Assembly (NCBI RefSeq): GCF_035917995.1
Contig: NZ_CP109131.1
Span: forward strand, 2,728,001 to 2,792,000
DNA: 64,000 nucleotides
Direction of reading: 5' to 3'
From: Streptosporangium sp. NBC_01755
Lineage (GTDB): Bacteria > Actinomycetota > Actinomycetes > Streptosporangiales > Streptosporangiaceae
How positions within the stretch are numbered: the stretch's first letter is position 1; each line of letters starts with the position of its first letter. Below are positions 26,413 to 35,392 of the stretch, piece after piece. The notes under the pieces are model-generated. The model worked only from the letters and a program-made list of their open reading frames with translations, ran no database searches and was not told where the DNA came from. The position numbers and the translations under genes were made by a program.

Positions 26413-26650
26413 CACGGGGCTCCCTGGAATGAGGCTCTGAGGGCAGGTTGCAGCAGGGGCCCAGATTGGGCAACTGCACAAATCAGACATGGATCTTGCT
26501 GGTGGCATGAATATGGGCCATCGAGTCTTGAAGCCGCAGGTCAGGCGAGCGTTCGCACGCATAGAAAGCATGTCGACACGATGGGTGACCGACTGACTAC
26601 CGAGAGCGTTTACTGACTCCAGTTCTTAGCGTCAAGGATCAGGAGCACAG

Positions 26651-26833
26651 ATGAACACGCAGACCATCGCGCGGAGTGCCGAACCGCGCCAGCCCGACAC
26701 CGACGACGCCGACGACCCGTTCCAGCTCGACATCGCCTTCATCGAGAACACGCCGGCGACCGACACGGTGCTGATGTGCAGCACCGGCGACAACTGCGGA
26801 ACCTCGTGCCCGAGCGCCTGTCCCACCTCATAG
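26651..26833 (+). CDS. FxLD-type lanthipeptide precursor peptide
   Basis: 60 residues from ATG with AGGAG upstream. The leader carries F24-Q-L-D27, the motif that names FxLD precursors, inside an acidic stretch. The C-terminal core is rich in ring-forming residues: Cys43, Cys49, Cys53 and Cys57 with Ser44, Thr45, Thr51, Ser52, Ser55, Thr59 and Ser60, around MCSTGDNCGTSCPSACPTS. Four cysteines allow up to four thioether rings. An Asp in the ring region (Asp47 of GDN) is a candidate for the PIMT-like enzyme encoded downstream. The leader cleavage site is not obvious; somewhere after ENTPATD is possible. Length and composition fit the family. Confidence 0.92.
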   Translation: MNTQTIARSAEPRQPDTDDADDPFQLDIAFIENTPATDTVLMCSTGDNCGTSCPSACPTS

Positions 26834-26850
26834 AGGCAGCCTGACCCGCA

Positions 26851-26894
26851 GGCCGGAGGGCTGGCTCTCCTCCGGCCCGCACCCCCCTTTTTTT
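26851..26894 (+). terminator. Intrinsic terminator/attenuator after precursor gene
   Basis: A perfect 9-bp stem, GGCCGGAGG (26851-26859) and CCTCCGGCC (26869-26877), with a 9-base loop, is followed by a C-rich spacer and seven T (26888-26894). It lies between the precursor and LanB genes on the same strand. Partial termination here would give more precursor than enzyme mRNA. Confidence 0.75.
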
Positions 26895-26917
26895 CTGCCG
26901 AGAACGGAGGTGTGACG

Positions 26918-28948
26918 ATGACGCGCTTGCGGCGCAGCCTGTACCGAGATGCCGGCGGCACGATGCTGCGCGCCGCAGTGAACCTCGCCGGGCCGGGCAT
27001 GCCGCCCTGGCCGGGGCCTGCGGCGCCGGTCGAACGCTGGCGTTCATGGCTGGAGTCGGTGTGGACCGACAATGTCTTCCAGGAGGCGGTATCCATCGCC
27101 AGCCCAGACCTTGCCCGTCAGATCCAGGCGGTCCTTGACGGGCGCTCGGTGAAGGCGCGTCGGGTACGCCGGGCAGCCCTGGCAACCGCCCGGTACGCGA
27201 TCAGGTACACCCGCCGGTCCACCCCGTTCGGTCTGTTCGCTGGTGTAACGCTGGTCGAGCTGGGCTGCGGGACCGAGGTGCGCTTCGGAGACCAGCACCA
27301 GGCCATCACCCGCCCCAACCCCGTGGAGCTGGACGCGGCGATCACGGACTGGGAAGCGGACGGACAACTGATGGCCGACGTCGAGGTCTGCGTCAACAAC
27401 CTGGCACGTCGGCAGGGTGGCCGACTCCACGTCCCGTCTGAGGGAGCTTCGGAGTTCTCCCTCGCGCTGACGCCCGCGATCATGCTGGTGCTCGACGCGG
27501 CTCGATCGCCGATCCGGTGCTCGGAGCTGGCCGACAAGCTCGCCGCCGAGTTCCCAGGCACCGACGAACACCACCGGGCCGGTCTGCTAGCCGAGTTGCT
27601 GCGGGTGCGGCTGCTGCGGTCGTCGCTGCGCGCTCCCGCCACCGTCGTCGATCCAGCCGACCCGCTGCCGGCCGCACTGCGGACGGCTACCCGCACCAAC
27701 TCGGCGGCGGATCTGCGGCTGGACGCCACAGTGCGGCTGTCGGAAGCGGTGCTCACGGAGGCGGAGACAGCCGCCACAGTCTTGACCCGGCTCGCCATGC
27801 ATCCGGCGGGAACGCCGGCATGGCGCCGCTACGCCGACCGGTTCACCGACCGCTACAGCGACGGCGCCGAGGTGCCGCTGCACCTCGTCATCGACCCCGA
27901 CGAGGGTCTGGGCCTCCCTGAAGGATTCGGCCGACTAGCCGAGCCTCCCCGCCTGATGGTCCTGCGAGACCGGCTCCTGCTGGAGATAGCCGGCACCGCG
28001 GCTGTCGAGCGCAGCCGGTCCGTGGCTCTGTCCGAGGAGATGATCGAACGCCTGGAAGCTACGGGGCAGCCTGCCGTCACCCCGCCCCACCTCGAACTGT
28101 GCGTGCAACTCCAAGCGGCCTCAACTCGGGCTCTGGACCGCGGAGACTTCCGTCTCCGGGTGGTCACCGTCTCCCGGGCTGCCGGTGCGATGACGGGCCG
28201 GTTCTGGCACCTATTCCCCCGCACCGGCACCGCGTACGCCGGTCTGCCCACGGTCGAGCCTGGCGCCGAGCCGGCGCAGTTGTCCTTCCACGCCGGCCGC
28301 GTCCACGCCGACCTGCTCACCCGCGCCCCGCAAGTGCTGCCCCGGCTGGTCAGCGTCGGCGAGTTCCGGCACTCAGACAAGGGCGTGCTGGTCCCGTCTG
28401 ACCTGGCTGTCGGAGTCCGCGACGGCCGTTTCTATCTGGCCGAGGCAGCCACCGGCGCGCATCTGGAGCTGCTCGCGCCGACCGCGCTCAACTTCGTGTG
28501 GAACAACTACACGCCGCCCCTGGCCCGGTTCCTGGCCGAGATCAGCCGCGCCCACACCGCCCAGGTGACATGGTTCGACTGGGGCGCCGCCTGGATCCTT
28601 CCGTTCCTCCCCACGCTGACCTACCGGCGGTCGATCCTGACCGCCGCACGCTGGAAGGTCAGAGCCCGGGACCTGCCCGGCCGCACCGCCACATTGGACG
28701 AGTGGGCCGACCGGCTGCACGCCTGGATGAGCCGGTTCAGGATGCCGGACCGTGTGCTCCTGGCCGAGGACGACCAGCACCTGCCGCTCGATCTATGCGA
28801 GGACATGCACCTGGATCTGCTGCGCGCCCACCTTGCCGCCAGCCGTACCGGTGTCGCGGTCCTGCACGACGCGCCTCCGCCGGACGCCGACGGCTGGATC
28901 GGCGGGCGGGCCCATAGCCTCGTCATCCCGCTGAGAGCACGCTCATGA
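26918..28948 (+). CDS. Lantibiotic dehydratase, glutamylation part (LanB N-terminal type)
   Basis: 676 residues from ATG at 26918 (GGAGG at 26906-26910; GTG 26912 is too close). This is the tRNA-Glu-dependent glutamylating part of a class I dehydratase. It has the characteristic basic segment RYAIRYTRRSTPFGLFAGVT near residue 95, the VCVNNLARRQGGRLHVPS and LSEEMIERLEATGQPAVTPP regions, and the late RDLPGRTATLDEWADRLHAW. At this length it lacks the C-terminal elimination domain of full NisB-like enzymes, which is supplied by the first half of the protein at 30033-32078. It activates core Ser/Thr as glutamyl esters. Its stop overlaps the LanC start (ATGA). Confidence 0.93.
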   Translation: MTRLRRSLYRDAGGTMLRAAVNLAGPGMPPWPGPAAPVERWRSWLESVWTDNVFQEAVSIASPDLARQIQAVLDGRSVKARRVRRAALATARYAIRYTRRSTPFGLFAGVTLVELGCGTEVRFGDQHQAITRPNPVELDAAITDWEADGQLMADVEVCVNNLARRQGGRLHVPSEGASEFSLALTPAIMLVLDAARSPIRCSELADKLAAEFPGTDEHHRAGLLAELLRVRLLRSSLRAPATVVDPADPLPAALRTATRTNSAADLRLDATVRLSEAVLTEAETAATVLTRLAMHPAGTPAWRRYADRFTDRYSDGAEVPLHLVIDPDEGLGLPEGFGRLAEPPRLMVLRDRLLLEIAGTAAVERSRSVALSEEMIERLEATGQPAVTPPHLELCVQLQAASTRALDRGDFRLRVVTVSRAAGAMTGRFWHLFPRTGTAYAGLPTVEPGAEPAQLSFHAGRVHADLLTRAPQVLPRLVSVGEFRHSDKGVLVPSDLAVGVRDGRFYLAEAATGAHLELLAPTALNFVWNNYTPPLARFLAEISRAHTAQVTWFDWGAAWILPFLPTLTYRRSILTAARWKVRARDLPGRTATLDEWADRLHAWMSRFRMPDRVLLAEDDQHLPLDLCEDMHLDLLRAHLAASRTGVAVLHDAPPPDADGWIGGRAHSLVIPLRARS

Positions 28949-30015
28949 CGGCGACGGAAACTCCTCGGACCCAAGACCTGTCCGAGGGCGCCCTTGGGGT
29001 GGCGCTGCTGCACATTGAGCGCGGCGATCTCGCCTCCGCCCGGACCAGCCTGGCGCAGGCGGTCGCGGGTGGCGTCAGCGCCGGAGACAACGCGTCGCTG
29101 TTCCACGGTGCCCCGGCGCTGGAGTTCGTGCTCAGCCGTGCTGGCCGCGTCGGCCGCGATGTCCGGGACACCGTCGACCGGGTAGTGGCCGCCCGGCTGG
29201 CCGCGGCGCGGCGGCGGCAGGCTTCCGGGGCGCTGCCGCATCTGGCGGAGTTCGACCTTGTCCGGGGCTTGACCGGACTGGCCGCGCTGCTGCTGACCCG
29301 CGGCGATGCCTCGCCGCTGCTGGAGGAGGTGCTGGACTACCTCGTCTCCCTGTCCCGGCCGGTCGACGTTGCTGGCAGGGCTCTGCCCGGGTGGTGGTCG
29401 ATGGACGGCCCCGGGCATGGGGAGATGCCCGGGGGCCACGGGAACAACGGTGTCGCGCACGGCATCGCCGGCCCTCTGGCGGTCCTGTCCCTCGCCACCT
29501 GCCGCGGTGTCCAGGTGCCGGGGCAGCGCGACGCGATCGAGATGTTCGCATGCTGGCTGGACAGGTACGGCTGCCGCTACTGGATCACCCTCGGCGAGCT
29601 GACCACGGCCGACCCTCCTGAGCCGCTGCCCGCACGACCGTCCTGGTGCTACGGCCGACTCGGCATCGCTCGCGTCCAGCAACTGGCCGCGCTCGCCCTC
29701 CACGACCCCGCCCGCCAACACGACGCGGAGAACACCGTCATGGGCACGCTGACCAACCCGGCATGTCTCGGCCGAATCACCGACGCCACGTTGTGCCACG
29801 GCTTGGCCGGTCTGCTGTCCGTCGTCCGCGCCGTAGCCGGCGACAGCCCCGCACCGGACCGGTTCGCACCGCTCATCGAAGAACTCGCCGGACACCTGGC
29901 CGCCGACCTGGACCGGCTGCCGAAGCCCGGATTCATGGAAGGCCGCGCCGGCGCGCATCTGGCGTTGGCCGGCACGAACACGACCGGCTGGGCCAGAGCC
30001 CTCCTGATCGCCTAA
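28945..30015 (+). CDS. Lanthionine cyclase (LanC)
   Basis: 356 residues, ATG overlapping the end of the dehydratase gene. The zinc-dependent cyclase motifs are present: NNGVAHGIAGP (His172), the first zinc ligand Cys235 in SWCYGRLG, and Cys284-His285 in LCHGLAGL, which complete the zinc site. The repeated GxxG helices of the alpha-toroid fold are visible throughout. The enzyme adds Cys thiols to dehydroalanine or dehydrobutyrine to form the thioether rings. It is slightly shorter than NisC and has no fused domain. The reading frame is intact and the gene is in the middle of a tight operon. Confidence 0.95.
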   Translation: MTATETPRTQDLSEGALGVALLHIERGDLASARTSLAQAVAGGVSAGDNASLFHGAPALEFVLSRAGRVGRDVRDTVDRVVAARLAAARRRQASGALPHLAEFDLVRGLTGLAALLLTRGDASPLLEEVLDYLVSLSRPVDVAGRALPGWWSMDGPGHGEMPGGHGNNGVAHGIAGPLAVLSLATCRGVQVPGQRDAIEMFACWLDRYGCRYWITLGELTTADPPEPLPARPSWCYGRLGIARVQQLAALALHDPARQHDAENTVMGTLTNPACLGRITDATLCHGLAGLLSVVRAVAGDSPAPDRFAPLIEELAGHLAADLDRLPKPGFMEGRAGAHLALAGTNTTGWARALLIA

Positions 30016-30032
30016 ACGATAAGGAGCCCTAC

Positions 30033-32078
30033 GTGGACGACGAGCACCTCCCGATCACCACCCACACGAGCTGGTGGCACGCCAACGTCTCATTCCCCGA
30101 CGCCGGCATAACGCCGGACGCAGCCCGGGCGTTGTCGGAAGCGCTGTCCGGACACCGCTTCCACTTCCTCCGCAAGGACAGCGGCCTCCGCCTCCGCACC
30201 GAGCAGCCCATGGCGGACCTGCTCGACCAGCTCGCCGCCGACCACATCGTGGCCGACTGGGTCGGCGGAATCTACGAGCCCGAGGTTCACGCCTTCGGCG
30301 GCCCCGAGGGGATGGCGGTCGCCCATGACGTGTTCTGCGCCGACAGCCCCGCCGCTCTGGCCGAAACCGGCAGCCCGAACGCCCGGGAACGCTGCGTCCT
30401 ACTGCTGTCGACGATGAACCGCACGGCAGGCATGGACCCGTTCGAGATCGGCGACGTCTGGGCGAAACTCGGCGACCTGCGGCCACCCGTCACCCCGCCC
30501 ACCGGCCCGTCCCTCGACCGGGCGATCAGCGCGATGCGGCGTCTGATGAACGCCGACGCCGCCCAAAAGCCGGACGCCGAGCCAGACTGGACGGAACGCG
30601 TGACCGCGTTCGAGGAAGCCGGACTACGGCTCCGGCGGCTGACCACCGAAGGACGGCTGACGCGGGGCCTGCGCGCCGTACTCACCCACCACGCGATCTT
30701 TGCGTTCAATCGGGCCGGGATCCCTGTCGACCAACAAGCCGCGACCGCATGGCTTGGCAGTCAAGCCGCCTTCACCGAATGGGCATCCGTCGACGTGTCC
30801 ACCCGTCGCTCCACCCCACCGAACCCTAACCTCACCCGAATGGAGACCGCCATGACCACCACCGACCCCGCCGATCTGCGAGAGGCGTACGTGACCCGCC
30901 TCATCGAAGGCGGCCACCTGCACACCCCTGACGTCATCACCGCGTTCCGGGCCGTTGAACGGCACCGTTTCCTCCCAGACGTCGCCCCGCAGGGGGCGTA
31001 CGCCGAAGACGCCGTGCCCATTAAGCACGACGCAACCGGCGAAATGATCTCCTGCATTTCCGCGCCCTCCATCGTGGCCCTCCAGCTGGAGCAGCTGGAC
31101 GCCAGGCCCGGCCACAAGGTCCTGGAAGCCGGAGCCGCCACCGGCTACAACGCCGCTCTCCTCTCCCGGCTCGTCGCCCCCCAGGGCCACGTATGGACTG
31201 TCGACGTTGACTCCGACCTCGTGGACCGCGCCCAGAAGAACCTCGCGAACGTCGGCGCCTCGAACGTCACCTGCATCCTTGGCGACGGCGCGGCCGGCCT
31301 TCCGGCGCACGCCCCGTTCGACCGCATCCAGTTCACCGTCGGCACCGGTGACATTCCCCTGCCGATCCTCGACCAGCTCGCCCCCGGCGGACGGCTGGTC
31401 CTCCCGATGAGGATCCGCGGCAGCATCTCCCGCAGCTTCGCCTTCGAACGCGACGGCGACACTTGGAGAACCGTCTCGTGTGAGATGGCGACGTTCGTCC
31501 CCCTCCGCAAGGGCGTCTGCGACGACATCTACACCCGCGTCCCCATGGCCGGCGAAGGGAACGTCCACCTGGAGACCTTCAGCGAACAGGACGTCGACCG
31601 CGACGCGATCCGCACCGTCCTCGACCAACCCTCCACCAAGATCTTCACTGGGGTGAACTTCCGACAGGGCAACCCCTTCGAGTGGGTGTACCTATACCTC
31701 GCCGCGGTCCTGCCAGGCGGCCTGTCCCGCATGCCCGGCTCCCGCCCCGGCTTCACCCCCCACTTCGCATGGGGATCGATGGCCGCGCTCGACGGCGACA
31801 GCCTGGCGTACTTGACCATCCGCGAAGGTAAGGACGAGCAGAGCAGGTTCTGGGAACTCGGCGTCATCGGCCATGGCCCACGCGGCGCCTCCCTCGCCGA
31901 CCAGGTCGCCACCGGGATCATCGACTGGCATCAGGGCTGGGGCCACAACGGACCCCAGCCGAGCTTCCGCATGGCCGTCGGCGACGCCCGCGACCACCTG
32001 ACGGCCTTCGACGACCCGCAGTTCATCATCGACAAGCCCAACAGCCGTCTCGTCATCGACTGGCCGCGCAGGAGCTGA
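30033..32078 (+). CDS. Fusion: lanthipeptide elimination domain plus FxLD-system methyltransferase
   Basis: 681 residues from GTG at 30033, preceded by AAGGAG. Residues about 8-260 form the thiopeptide-type/SpaB C-terminal domain: SWWHANVSFPDAGITPDAAR, FHFLRKDSGLRLR, the ISAMRRLMN helix and HHAIFAFNRAGI near its end. It removes glutamate from glutamylated Ser/Thr. From about residue 274 (MTTTDPADLREAYVTRLIE) the protein is a PIMT-like O-methyltransferase: FRAVERHRFLP, the SAM loop VLEAGAATGY (363-372), VDVDSDLVDRA and LAPGGRLVLPM. An extra C-terminal region of about 180 residues follows. PIMT-like enzymes of lanthipeptide loci methylate Asp and yield aspartimide or isoaspartate; that outcome here is inferred. 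No stop separates the halves. Confidence 0.9.
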   Translation: MDDEHLPITTHTSWWHANVSFPDAGITPDAARALSEALSGHRFHFLRKDSGLRLRTEQPMADLLDQLAADHIVADWVGGIYEPEVHAFGGPEGMAVAHDVFCADSPAALAETGSPNARERCVLLLSTMNRTAGMDPFEIGDVWAKLGDLRPPVTPPTGPSLDRAISAMRRLMNADAAQKPDAEPDWTERVTAFEEAGLRLRRLTTEGRLTRGLRAVLTHHAIFAFNRAGIPVDQQAATAWLGSQAAFTEWASVDVSTRRSTPPNPNLTRMETAMTTTDPADLREAYVTRLIEGGHLHTPDVITAFRAVERHRFLPDVAPQGAYAEDAVPIKHDATGEMISCISAPSIVALQLEQLDARPGHKVLEAGAATGYNAALLSRLVAPQGHVWTVDVDSDLVDRAQKNLANVGASNVTCILGDGAAGLPAHAPFDRIQFTVGTGDIPLPILDQLAPGGRLVLPMRIRGSISRSFAFERDGDTWRTVSCEMATFVPLRKGVCDDIYTRVPMAGEGNVHLETFSEQDVDRDAIRTVLDQPSTKIFTGVNFRQGNPFEWVYLYLAAVLPGGLSRMPGSRPGFTPHFAWGSMAALDGDSLAYLTIREGKDEQSRFWELGVIGHGPRGASLADQVATGIIDWHQGWGHNGPQPSFRMAVGDARDHLTAFDDPQFIIDKPNSRLVIDWPRRS

Positions 32079-32082
32079 GCCG

Positions 32083-33180
32083 ATGATCCCCCCGATAGCC
32101 AGCCGTATCCCGCTGGTCCGCCGTCCCAAGGCGGCCGGGTTACCCCTAGCCGACCGCATCGCCCACCTCACCGAGTTGACCGTCGAGCCCACCGGTGCGA
32201 GCCAGCACGATCTGGTGGCCCGCGCCAGCGGGGTCCTCAACTACGCCGCGCTGATCGCCTCCGACGTCGGAATGCCCGACCTGGCTGCGCAGCTGTGCTG
32301 GAGGCAGCATCGGGCCTTCGCCAAAGCGGGAAGCCTCACAGGAGACATCGCCGTGATGGCACTCATGCCACTGGTGAACATCGCCCGGTTACTGATCCGC
32401 GAAGGCGATGGCGAAGGTGCCTACGACGTACTCAGGCGGCTGTACCGCGCTGCCCAGCAGCGCGGTACAGCCGAGATCCGCAGCCACAATGTCGACCTAT
32501 CGGCCTTGCTTGGCACGGAGGCGGACCACCGGAAGGTGTGCGAGGAGCTGTGGGTCACCATGCTTATCGACGGCGCCAGAGCCCTGGCACGAATCGGCCG
32601 CTGGACCGAGGCCGCTGAAACCATGGCCGCGCACCGCGGTATCGGCAATCGCCTCCTCGATGGCCGCCAAATCATGATCATGTCACTGATGGAACGCGGC
32701 CTCAGCCAGCAGGCTCGCGCCGCAATCGAGTCCACCGCCCCCACAGAACCATGGGAGAACGCCATCGCGGCCCTCCTGCGCATCTACTGCCGTCCCGCGA
32801 CGTCACCAACGCCACAGCCCGAGCTGGAGCTTGTTCTGCGGGAGGCACTCACGCTGATCACTCCGCCCGACCCCGCGACCGCGGCGTTCCAGGTCCGACT
32901 CGGACTGGTCACCCTTGACCTGACCCGCGACCGAACCGGCCCCTGCCCCGCCCTCTTGCAGGACGCCATCGTCGACGTGGCCATACTCGATGCCTACGCC
33001 GCCCGCGACGTCCTAAACCACCACCTGGCGCGTTCCCGCCTGACCAGTGAGCAACGACAGAAACTCAACGACGTGCTCACCGCGTCAGGGCTCGGTGCCG
33101 GAAAGCTCTCACCTACCCACATGCACGTTCTCACCACAGCCGTGGATGAGGCCGACGTGGCACTCCGCAGGCTTCTGTGA
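32083..33180 (+). CDS. Helical-repeat protein of the lanthipeptide locus
   Basis: 365 residues, starting five bases after the fusion gene, so the last gene of the operon. Composition is almost entirely helical with TPR-like spacing: YAALIASDVGMPDLAAQLCW, VNIARLLIREGDGEGAYDVL, MLIDGARALARIGRWTEAAE. No signal, membrane segment or catalytic motif is seen. The pattern resembles the C-terminal half of XRE-TPR regulators but the HTH is missing. It may scaffold the modifying enzymes or be a regulator partner. The last bases of the gene and the following 45 are repeated at 36267-36323, suggesting a second copy once existed nearby. Confidence 0.6.
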   Translation: MIPPIASRIPLVRRPKAAGLPLADRIAHLTELTVEPTGASQHDLVARASGVLNYAALIASDVGMPDLAAQLCWRQHRAFAKAGSLTGDIAVMALMPLVNIARLLIREGDGEGAYDVLRRLYRAAQQRGTAEIRSHNVDLSALLGTEADHRKVCEELWVTMLIDGARALARIGRWTEAAETMAAHRGIGNRLLDGRQIMIMSLMERGLSQQARAAIESTAPTEPWENAIAALLRIYCRPATSPTPQPELELVLREALTLITPPDPATAAFQVRLGLVTLDLTRDRTGPCPALLQDAIVDVAILDAYAARDVLNHHLARSRLTSEQRQKLNDVLTASGLGAGKLSPTHMHVLTTAVDEADVALRRLL

Positions 33181-33225
33181 CCCTCACCGACTATGGCGCC
33201 CGCATCACCGCACTCATCTGGACCC
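33169..33225 (+). repeat. 57-bp direct repeat, copy 1
   Basis: Begins AGGCTTCTGTGACCCTCACC at the very end of the helical-repeat gene and is matched at 36267-36323 with about ten differences. After the stop codon it could encode VTLTDYGARITALIWTRYRV from GTG overlapping the TGA. Confidence 0.7.
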
Positions 33226-33348
33226 GGTACCGCGTGGGCCGCGACCACTGACCAACCGATCGACCCTGTGAACGGTGGTGAATGACCGTGACGGCTTTCA
33301 TGTGGCCCCGTGAGTCTCAATCACGCCTCTGGCCGGAAGCCGCACCAT

Positions 33349-34953
33349 TTAGATGATGATCTGACGCAGGACTTCGGCAAGTACCGCACCGACTCCTCCG
33401 ATGACAAGCAGGACGCTTGCGCAGCCACTCTGCTTAGCCGCCGTCTTGTTTACTCGTTGGGCACGAGGAGAGGACTGCGGCTGCACGGATACGTGAACGA
33501 CACGCTCACCCCTCGGCCTGTCCCACTCGGTATGGCGGTCGACGAACTCCTTCCTGTAATCGGCGGGGCTCAGCTCCCGTCGACGCCAAGCCTCATGCCA
33601 TTCTGGACGTCCTGCTCGGGCCTGCTGCTCACGTTCGGCTGCCAACTGCTCCGACAGCACCTGTCCCTCGGAGTTGGCGAACAGCCCCCCACGCTTGGCA
33701 CTGATCTCAGCCTGCAGAATCTCCAGCGCCTGTTCTGGAGTGACCACCCGGATTCCCTCGGCCAGCGCCTTCATCACACGCGGATCGTCAGCCGCATCGG
33801 CAGCGATCACCAAACGAACGGTCTTGGTCACGTTGACCGCGGCCGTGGCTCCGTTCGTGACCGCGAAGTCCATAACCTCGCCGGAGGCGTCCCCTACCGG
33901 CAGAAGGCGCCACCCCTTGAGGGGTCCGTTCTTCTTCGCCCGGTCGGCCCTGGCGATCTCCTCCAGGTCGCTGATCAAGTGAGAGGCTGCGAGTTCCTTC
34001 GCCGCGCGCTGGAGCTCCTTGAGTTCAACTGGGGTCACTATCCCGTCTGCCTCGGCTCGGGCGCGTACGGTGGCGAGGAAGTGTTCATGTACTTGACGCG
34101 CGGTTGTCTGGGTCAGGCCCGCCCGCGCCGCGAGCACCGCGAGCTGTCCGGCCTCCTCTCCCACGATGCGGCCGTCGGCGAGCGCGTGACCAAGCATGGC
34201 CTGATATTCCGCCACCCCCTGCGGGCGAGGCATGGGGGACTGCGCCATGAGGGGTAAACGAGCTGTCAGCGTGGCCAGCCAACCCTCCGCGCCCTTTCGC
34301 AGTCCTGCGGCGCGAGGGGCGATGAATCCGGTTCGGGGATACGGCGGCAGAAGAACCGGCGACCCACCAGCCCAGGCGAGACGCTGCGGCGCCTCAGAGA
34401 TGAACTTCGACAGAGTCAATGCCAACGTTCGAGCGTCACCAAGCGCGGAGTGTGCGGCACGGGGCCACTCACCGGTGACCAGGTTGGCAATCTCGTCGAG
34501 GCGGTAACCGTATCGATCAAGATGCATTCGAGACATCACCAGCGTGCACAGGCCGGGGATCGTGGGAAGGTTGACCCCGAGGCGACCGAACTCGGCTGTG
34601 AGGAACTTGTCCTCGAATTCCAGGTTGTGGCCGACGACGATCGTTCCACTGATATAAGCAAGTACGTCGCCGACGACCTGCGCGAAAGTCGGGGCACCTT
34701 TGACGTCGGCGTTCGTGATGCCGTGATACTCGTCGTTGGTGATTCGCATCCCAGGATCGACGAGTGTGGAGTATTCATCAAGGACCACACCGTCCCCGCG
34801 CATCCGAACGATTCCCACCTCACAGATCCGCGAGCCTCGCGCGGGGTTAAGCCCTGTTGTCTCCAGATCGATCACGGCGTAGGTGAAACCACGGGGGTCG
34901 ATTCCGTTTGCCCGGGTGAGCTGGCCGAAGGCAAAGATGTCGTTACCTCCCAT
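33349..34953 (-). CDS. DnaQ-type 3'-5' exonuclease with TerB-like and BRCT-like regions
   Basis: About 534 residues from ATG at 34953; in-frame ATGs at 34962 and 34995 are alternatives. The DEDD exonuclease domain occupies about residues 20-200: Asp29 and Glu31 in AVIDLETTGLNPARGSRI, a central Asp-containing GHNLEFEDKFL, and the AHSALGDARTLALTL His/Asp motif. Next comes an acidic-helix, TerB-like region (LGHALADGRIVGEEAGQLAV), then a BRCT-like region (KGWRLLPVGDASGEVMDFAV ... ALAEGIRVVTPEQALEIL). A final hydrophobic segment (CASVLLVIGGVGAVLAEVL) could anchor it to the membrane. Similar exonuclease-BRCT proteins of actinomycetes are annotated as polymerase III epsilon-like. Repair or defence roles are open. 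Confidence 0.82.
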   Translation of the reverse strand: MGGNDIFAFGQLTRANGIDPRGFTYAVIDLETTGLNPARGSRICEVGIVRMRGDGVVLDEYSTLVDPGMRITNDEYHGITNADVKGAPTFAQVVGDVLAYISGTIVVGHNLEFEDKFLTAEFGRLGVNLPTIPGLCTLVMSRMHLDRYGYRLDEIANLVTGEWPRAAHSALGDARTLALTLSKFISEAPQRLAWAGGSPVLLPPYPRTGFIAPRAAGLRKGAEGWLATLTARLPLMAQSPMPRPQGVAEYQAMLGHALADGRIVGEEAGQLAVLAARAGLTQTTARQVHEHFLATVRARAEADGIVTPVELKELQRAAKELAASHLISDLEEIARADRAKKNGPLKGWRLLPVGDASGEVMDFAVTNGATAAVNVTKTVRLVIAADAADDPRVMKALAEGIRVVTPEQALEILQAEISAKRGGLFANSEGQVLSEQLAAEREQQARAGRPEWHEAWRRRELSPADYRKEFVDRHTEWDRPRGERVVHVSVQPQSSPRAQRVNKTAAKQSGCASVLLVIGGVGAVLAEVLRQIII

Positions 34954-35392
34954 GAAGACCATGCAATGAAAAACAGGCGATAGCCAAGCTCGCAAACATA
35001 GCAGATCACCTGAGATTATTCATACACAATGACGCGTTTATATCTGTCAGATTTTCAGGCAAGAGATACTGAATTCAGTCAAACCTACAGATATCGCCCT
35101 CAAGGTCACCAACTACATCATTTATCAAACTCCATTTGATTGCAGATCACTTGGTGTTCGACAACCAGGATGTTCGTGGCCGGCGGCTATCCCGCACGCG
35201 CAACCACATATGAGGCCGTACACCGACAGCGATACTGGGCCTGCTCGGGAGACCAACACGATGCCGGCCCGGGCGGAGCGTGCCCGCGAACTCGTCACCG
35301 ACACCGGCGACCGAACTAGACCGTCACCCCGGCTCCCGCCGAGTCCCTTCACCAAGCACCGTAGTGGTGCCTGCGAGAAAGATGGTGCCCTA
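34954..35392. other. AT-rich divergent intergenic region
   Basis: This stretch is markedly richer in A/T than the genes on either side (several runs such as TTATTCATACAC and CATTTATCAAAC) and separates two divergent genes, so it should hold both promoters. No operator or terminator could be singled out. A short open frame at 35210-35392 leading into the next gene has no coding signature. Confidence 0.45.
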
